A DNA stretch of 64,000 bases from Chitinophaga pinensis (lineage in GTDB: Bacteria > Bacteroidota > Bacteroidia > Chitinophagales > Chitinophagaceae). Where the stretch lies: the NCBI RefSeq assembly GCF_007896845.1, contig NZ_VOHS01000001.1, positions 186,001 through 250,000 of the forward strand, in the 5' to 3' direction. Position numbers and translations under genes: made by a program. The notes below the pieces were generated by a model that made no database searches, was not told the DNA's origin, and saw nothing but the letters and a program-made list of their open reading frames with translations. Shown here piece after piece: positions 63,761-64,000 of this stretch (position 1 is the first letter of the stretch; every line of letters begins with the position of its first letter).

Positions 63761-64000
63761 ATGCCCGGATATGAATTTTTTGGCCCGGAAGAACGCAAGG
63801 AAATAAATGATGTATTGGATACAGGCATTTTTATGCGTTATGGCTTTGATGGTCCCCGTAAAGGCATCTGGAAAGCTAAGGAACTTGAACAGGCCATTTC
63901 TGAAAAACTGAACGTAAGCCATACACACCTGGTATCCAGCGGTACTGCTGCGCTGACCACTGTAATGGCGGCTCTGGGTATTGGTGCCGGAGATGAAGTG
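63761..64000 (+). CDS. DegT/DnrJ/EryC1/StrS-type aminotransferase (N-terminal part, runs off the window)
   Basis: 80 residues visible: MPGYEFFGPEERKEINDVLD, then GIFMRYGFDGPRKGIWKAKE and HLVSSGTAALTTVMAALGIG followed by AGDEV. The SSGTAAL segment and spacing are those of PLP-dependent sugar or related aminotransferases of the DegT family. The PLP lysine lies beyond the window. These enzymes aminate keto-sugars for surface polysaccharides or related metabolites. Confidence 0.85.
   Translation, partial: MPGYEFFGPEERKEINDVLDTGIFMRYGFDGPRKGIWKAKELEQAISEKLNVSHTHLVSSGTAALTTVMAALGIGAGDEV

Overview
The window looks like chromosomal DNA of a Bacteroidota bacterium, most likely family Chitinophagaceae and plausibly Chitinophaga. 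The reasons are Bacteroidota-type -7 promoter boxes (TAnnTTTG) before several genes, a YbeY with the HGxLHLxGYxD motif, paired DUF5682/DUF5691/SWIM/MoxR/VWA genes, DUF885, PspC and PadR genes, and weak Shine-Dalgarno signals. Genus assignment is inference; nothing here was searched against a database.

Region 1-8900 has the features of a replication-origin neighbourhood. After a terminator (96-127) comes a non-coding array of nine degenerate repeats with a strikingly constant period of about 161 bp (248-1551). It is followed by a very AT-rich stretch with eight DnaA-box-like sites (1444-2151). Then come feoA, ybeY, a parS palindrome (3510), two oppositely oriented clusters of a roughly 300-bp repeat (three copies each, 3717-4500 and 5032-5905), a second identical parS palindrome (6297), mnmG, and a variant parS-like palindrome (8530). 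mnmG is classically oriC-linked.

Region 8900-24000 holds a secreted beta-propeller lactonase, a small acidic protein, cardiolipin synthase, and a 1558-residue superfamily 1 helicase with a Vsr-like nuclease domain. The helicase runs tail to tail, with no spacer, into a tight five-gene operon: SWIM zinc finger, DUF5691, MoxR-type AAA+ ATPase, DUF5682 (TraB/ChaN-like) and a von Willebrand A protein. This operon is the best candidate in the window for a poorly described multi-component system.

Region 24000-33300 is mostly metabolism and envelope: a CruF-like membrane protein, an MHS-family transporter, rpiA, an ICMT-like methyltransferase, a rhodanese sulfurtransferase, and an SPFH plus zinc-ribbon pair resembling Bacillus YdjI/YdjG. 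Region 33300-36500 has an AraC regulator, a small AT-rich three-gene operon with a DUF488 protein, and tRNA-Phe. Region 36500-47700 has recQ, kdsD, manC, an aminotransferase, an IS3-family element beside a 72-bp perfect palindrome, and a carbonic anhydrase/SulP pair. Region 48000-64000 has PadR/PspC, feoB, an M28 peptidase, a DUF922-like zinc protease candidate, paaABCD, nadD, an AI-2E family exporter, a YtxH/holin-X stress cluster, a radical SAM protein, a GH25 lysozyme and the start of a DegT-type aminotransferase.

A cross-cutting oddity is that at least four housekeeping-type genes (DUF885 peptidase, DUF3050, manC, nadD), plus the IS3 orfB, are each broken by what looks like one missing base, each explainable as contraction of a short homopolymer. 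This suggests residual sequencing indels rather than real gene loss, and it affects how these genes should be annotated.
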